Assembly: GCA_018268575.1 (NCBI GenBank)
Contig: JAFDWF010000157.1
Location: forward strand, 1-33,447
Length of the DNA stretch: 33,447 nt
Direction of reading: 5' to 3'
Source: Actinomycetota bacterium
GTDB taxonomy: Bacteria; Actinomycetota; Thermoleophilia; Solirubrobacterales; 70-9
Under the pieces are notes generated by a model. The model made no database searches. It had not been told where the DNA came from and saw only the letters and a program-made list of their open reading frames with translations. Numbering within the stretch: the first letter of the stretch is position 1; each line of letters starts with the position of its first letter. The position numbers were made by a program, and so were the translations under genes. Of the stretch, positions 30,929 through 33,447 are shown piece by piece.

Positions 30929-31588
30929 ATGCCGTTTGCCCCCGGGGTGGCCAGAGGCGCCGCCCGCCGCAGTCCCATAGCAGCGCTCCTGATAGCCGCC
31001 GTGGCGGCGCTTGCCGCGACCCTCTTGGTCGCCGCGCCCGCGTCGGCGAAGAAGTCTCTCCCTGGCGGAGTGAGCGCGCGTTCCGGGCTCGAAGCCGAAA
31101 TCCCTGAATCGACCGAAGCGCCCGTCGAAACGGAACCGGGCGAAATCGAAGGCGAATCCGAAACCGGCCCGGTCGAAAGGGCGCGCCTGGTCGGCACCCG
31201 GGCGATCGCCCCGGCGGGCGCACCGGCGATGGTCAAGCGGGTGATCGCCGCGGCGAACCACATCCGCACCACCCCCTACATCTGGGGCGGCGGGCACCGT
31301 CGCTGGCAGGACACCGGCTACGACTGCTCGGGCGCCGTCTCCTACGCGCTGCACGGGGGCAGGATGCTGACCTCCCCGCTCACCTCGGGCTCCTTCGAAA
31401 TGTTCGGCGAAGCTGGCCCGGGGCGCTGGATCTCGATCTACGCCAACCCCTCGCACGCCTACATGGTCGTCGCCGGGCTGCGGTTCGACACCGCCGGGGA
31501 CACCAGCGGCTCGGGGCCGCGCTGGCACCCCACCGTCGCCGCCGCGGCGACGGGCCGCTATGTGGTCCGCCACCCGGTCGGCTACTGA
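30929..31588 (+). CDS. Secreted C40 (NlpC/P60-like) peptidoglycan hydrolase
   Basis: 219 residues with a signal peptide (1-40, cleaved after 'VAAPASA'). An acidic linker (50-82) leads to a compact papain-like domain: 'TPYIWGGGHRRWQDTGYDCS' with catalytic Cys133 in DCSGAVSYAL, and His176 in 'NPSHAYMVVAGL'. Relatives cleave peptide cross-links in peptidoglycan. Strong AAGGAGG ribosome-binding site (30916-30922) six bases before ATG. Expression is governed by the c-di-AMP riboswitch, so cell-wall remodelling is linked to that messenger. Confidence 0.9.
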   Translation: MPFAPGVARGAARRSPIAALLIAAVAALAATLLVAAPASAKKSLPGGVSARSGLEAEIPESTEAPVETEPGEIEGESETGPVERARLVGTRAIAPAGAPAMVKRVIAAANHIRTTPYIWGGGHRRWQDTGYDCSGAVSYALHGGRMLTSPLTSGSFEMFGEAGPGRWISIYANPSHAYMVVAGLRFDTAGDTSGSGPRWHPTVAAAATGRYVVRHPVGY

Positions 31589-31613
31589 GCGCGTCGCCCC
31601 CGGCGCAGGCATG

Positions 31614-31643
31614 AAAAAGGGCCGCCCCAGGGCGGCCCTTTTT
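31614..31643. terminator. Bidirectional intrinsic terminator
   Basis: AAAAAGGGCCGCC-CCAG-GGCGGCCCTTTTT: an 8-bp perfect GC stem flanked by A5 and T5, serving both the C40 hydrolase gene and the convergent ferredoxin gene. Confidence 0.95.
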
Positions 31644-31667
31644 CGCCGATCGCCGCGCAGGCCGGGA

Positions 31668-31934
31668 TTAGGACGCTTTCTTGAAGTAGTTCGCGTTGAT
31701 CTCCGCGTATTTCGCCCACTCGGCGGGAAGCTGGTCCTCGGCGAAGCAGGCGTCGACCGGGCAGGCCTCGACACAGGCGTCGCAGTCGATGCACTCGTCC
31801 GGGTCGATGAACAGCTGCTCGACCGAGTCGTAGTCGGCCTCGTCGGGCGTCGGATGGATGCAGTCGACGGGACAAACCTCGACGCACGAGTTGTCCTTCT
31901 GACCGATGCAAGGCTCGGCAATCACATAGCTCAT
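31668..31934 (-). CDS. fdxA: 7Fe ferredoxin (3Fe-4S/4Fe-4S)
   Basis: 88 residues. The N-terminal block 'CIGQKDNSCVEVCPVDCI' has Cys9, 17, 21 and 25 with the C-x7-C-x3-C spacing of FdxA-type proteins that carry a 3Fe-4S cluster; 'CIDCDACVEACPVDAC' supplies the 4Fe-4S cluster. The C-terminal 'WAKYAEINANYFKK' is typical of actinobacterial FdxA. An electron carrier, and a possible donor for the P450 in the window, though not adjacent. AGGAGA ribosome-binding site before ATG; a TAAAAT box (32015-32010) may be its -10. Confidence 0.96.
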   Translation of the reverse strand: MSYVIAEPCIGQKDNSCVEVCPVDCIHPTPDEADYDSVEQLFIDPDECIDCDACVEACPVDACFAEDQLPAEWAKYAEINANYFKKAS

Positions 31935-32176
31935 ACGGGAAGTCTCCTAGGTGGTTGTCGGTGTTGCCCGACAGGCGCCGGGCGGCCCCTGCAAAGAGCG
32001 AAGCGCCATTTTAGAGATATGCGACGGCGACGGTGTCTCCTGCAAGGTTGCCGGGCAGGAAGTCCGTCGCCGGGCGCGGGGCGCGCGTCGATGAGCACGG
32101 ACCGTCGTCAAAGCCGGCGCGCGGCGCCACTAGGCTTCGGGGCGGCGATGGCAGGCAAGGAACAGGCGGGGACGCG

Positions 32177-33061
32177 GTGCTGCTGCTGACCGGGGCGACC
32201 GGCGCGATCGGCTCGCGGCTGCTGCCGCTGCTCCTGGAGCGCGGCGAGGACGTCCGCTGCCTGGTCCGCGATCCGCGCCGCCTCGGCGCCCGCCGGGTCG
32301 ACGTGCAGATCGCGCTCGGCGGCCTCGCCGACCTCGCCGATCCCCACACCCTGCGCCAGTCGCTGCGCGGCGTCGACACCGTCGTCCACCTGGCGGCGAC
32401 GATCCGCGACCAGCCGCCGCGCCGGCTCGAGGAGCTGAACGGCCTCGCCACCGTGCGCCTGCTGCAGGCGGCCGAGGGCGCCGGAGTGCGCCGCTTCGTC
32501 TTCTTCAGCGCCCTCGACGCCGGGGCGGCGCAGCGCACCCGCTTCTTCCGCGCCAAGTGGGTGGCGGAGCGCGCGGTCGAGACCTCGCCGCTGGAGACGA
32601 GCGTCTTCGCCCCCTCGATCGTCTACGACCGCAGCGACCCCTGGGTCACGCTGCTGCGCCGCTTCTCCTTCCTGCCGGTGCTGCCGGTGTCGGGGGAGGG
32701 CCGCGCGGCCTTCCAGCCGATCTGGGCGCGGGACGTGGCCGAGTGCGTCGTCGCCGCGCTCGGGGAGGAGCGACTGCGCCCGCGCTACGAGCTCGCCGGG
32801 CCGGAGACCCTCACCTACGACGAGATGTCGGACCTGGTGAGCCGCATCGCCGGGCGGCCGCGGGAGCTCGTCCACGTGCCGCTGCCGCTGATCAAGGCGA
32901 GCCTGGTCGGGCTGCGCGCGATCTTCGGCGAGGCGGTCTTCGCCACCTGGGAGGAGGCCGAGCTGATGGAGGTGGCGATGGTCAGCGGCCGAGGGACCGC
33001 CGACGCGCAGGCCTTGGGGATCGAGCCGCGAAGGATGCGTGATGTGCTCGCCGCGGCCTGA
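32177..33061 (+). CDS. NAD(P)-binding atypical SDR (NDUFA9/complex-I-subunit-like family)
   Basis: 294 residues from GTG 32177 (GGCGGGGA upstream), which puts the Rossmann motif 'LLLTGATGAIGSRLLPLLLE' at the N-terminus. 'LVRDPRRLGARRVDVQIALG', 'VDTVVHLAATIRD' and 'RFVFFSALDAGAAQRT' followed by 'RAKWVAERAVE' are the order seen in NmrA/NDUFA9-like proteins; the usual YxxxK is replaced by F..AK. Probably binds NADP(H) as a sensor, isomerase or reductase; substrate unknown. Confidence 0.85.
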   Translation: MLLLTGATGAIGSRLLPLLLERGEDVRCLVRDPRRLGARRVDVQIALGGLADLADPHTLRQSLRGVDTVVHLAATIRDQPPRRLEELNGLATVRLLQAAEGAGVRRFVFFSALDAGAAQRTRFFRAKWVAERAVETSPLETSVFAPSIVYDRSDPWVTLLRRFSFLPVLPVSGEGRAAFQPIWARDVAECVVAALGEERLRPRYELAGPETLTYDEMSDLVSRIAGRPRELVHVPLPLIKASLVGLRAIFGEAVFATWEEAELMEVAMVSGRGTADAQALGIEPRRMRDVLAAA

Positions 33062-33098
33062 TCAGACGAGCGGCGCGGAGCCCGCGTCCCGCCCGCGG

Positions 33099-33447
33099 AT
33101 GGCCCGCACGGCCGGCCCGGAGCGCCGCGCCCGCCCCTGCCGCTCCCGCCGCGCCGGTGCGGCCGGACCGCGGCGCTGCGCCTGGCTCGCCGCCCTCGCC
33201 ACGGCCTTGGCGCTGGTGCTCGCCGCCCCGGCGGGCGCGGCGATGTCGCTGGTGCCGCCGAAGCCCGACATCCTGCTCGGCGTCTCCGACCGCGGCTCGA
33301 CCGAAGAGTTCAACTCCTTTGCCGAACTGACCGGCAAGCACCCCGCCCTGATGGAGACCTTCCTCGGCTGGGGGAACAGCGTCAACAAGGCCTTCGAACG
33401 CTGGCGCGAAACGCAGACCCGGCCGATCGTCGCGATCTCCACCCAGA
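33099..33447 (+). CDS. Secreted GH26-like glycosidase, N-terminal fragment (runs off the window)
   Basis: 116 codons in the window. ATG 33099 opens a very basic leader ('RRARPCRSRR'), a hydrophobic stretch ('LAALATALALVLAAPAGA') and the mature start 'PPKPDILLGVSDRGSTEEFN', then 'ELTGKHPALMETFLGWGNSV' and 'RWRETQTRPIVAISTQ'. The pattern (substrate-cleft opening, 'TGKxP', then 'RP(I/L)VxIST') resembles beta-mannanase/GH26-like barrels. The catalytic Glu residues lie outside the window, so the assignment is tentative. Confidence 0.6.
   Translation, partial: MARTAGPERRARPCRSRRAGAAGPRRCAWLAALATALALVLAAPAGAAMSLVPPKPDILLGVSDRGSTEEFNSFAELTGKHPALMETFLGWGNSVNKAFERWRETQTRPIVAISTQ

Overview
The window is high-GC actinobacterial DNA. 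A secreted 661-residue repeat protein, a c-di-AMP riboswitch in front of a cell-wall hydrolase, 7Fe ferredoxin, a CxxC-less Mrp and many GTG starts suggest the Thermoleophilia/Solirubrobacterales lineage. That placement is inferred from gene style only, not from a marker gene.

Layout. (1) 1-9452: one minus-strand catabolic operon of nine genes (RidA, FAD amine oxidoreductase, acylating aldehyde dehydrogenase, 4-hydroxy-2-oxoacid aldolase, DUF1537 acid-sugar kinase, class II aldolase, VOC epimerase-like protein, fold-III PLP enzyme, D-apionate-lactonase-like protein). Eight consecutive junctions overlap, seven of them by exactly 4 nt, and a GntR regulator follows. The set fits no pathway I can name. 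(2) 9983-12939: a decayed integrative element in tRNA-Arg(ACG) with an attachment-site duplication, excisionase, broken integrase, broken Fic gene and small cargo. (3) 13033-17516: ABC ATPase, hotdog thioesterase, pyruvate kinase, cytochrome P450. (4) 17517-18391: a gene-free stretch dense in perfect inverted repeats, including two hairpins that share an identical 34-nt core in opposite orientation but have different, fully paired outer arms. (5) 18392-20403: an orphan XRE controller-like regulator, a pyridoxamine-oxidase-fold protein, a MazEF-like pair and tRNA-Ser(GCT). (6) 20500-24217: amino-acid deaminase/aldolase-like PLP enzyme, sugar-lactone oxidase, MFS exporter. (7) 24239-25450: tRNA-Ser(TGA) with a 1.1-kb islet, bounded by a perfect 19-bp repeat of the tRNA 3' end, holding a RelA/SpoT-synthetase-domain gene. 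(8) 25544-33447: XRE regulator, K+ channel, cyclophilin, secreted protein, Mrp, riboswitch plus C40 hydrolase, ferredoxin, NAD(P)-binding protein and a truncated secreted glycosidase-like gene.

The most noteworthy pattern is that all three tRNA genes in the window carry, directly at their 3' ends, small islets with toxin-like cargo (Fic, MazF, RelA/SpoT). The repeat is perfect for tRNA-Ser(TGA), long and nearly perfect for tRNA-Arg, and short for tRNA-Ser(GCT). Second come the novel catabolic operon, with its metal-ligand-less PLP enzyme, and the covarying hairpin pair.

All function calls come from reading motifs and family resemblance by eye; no database search was run.
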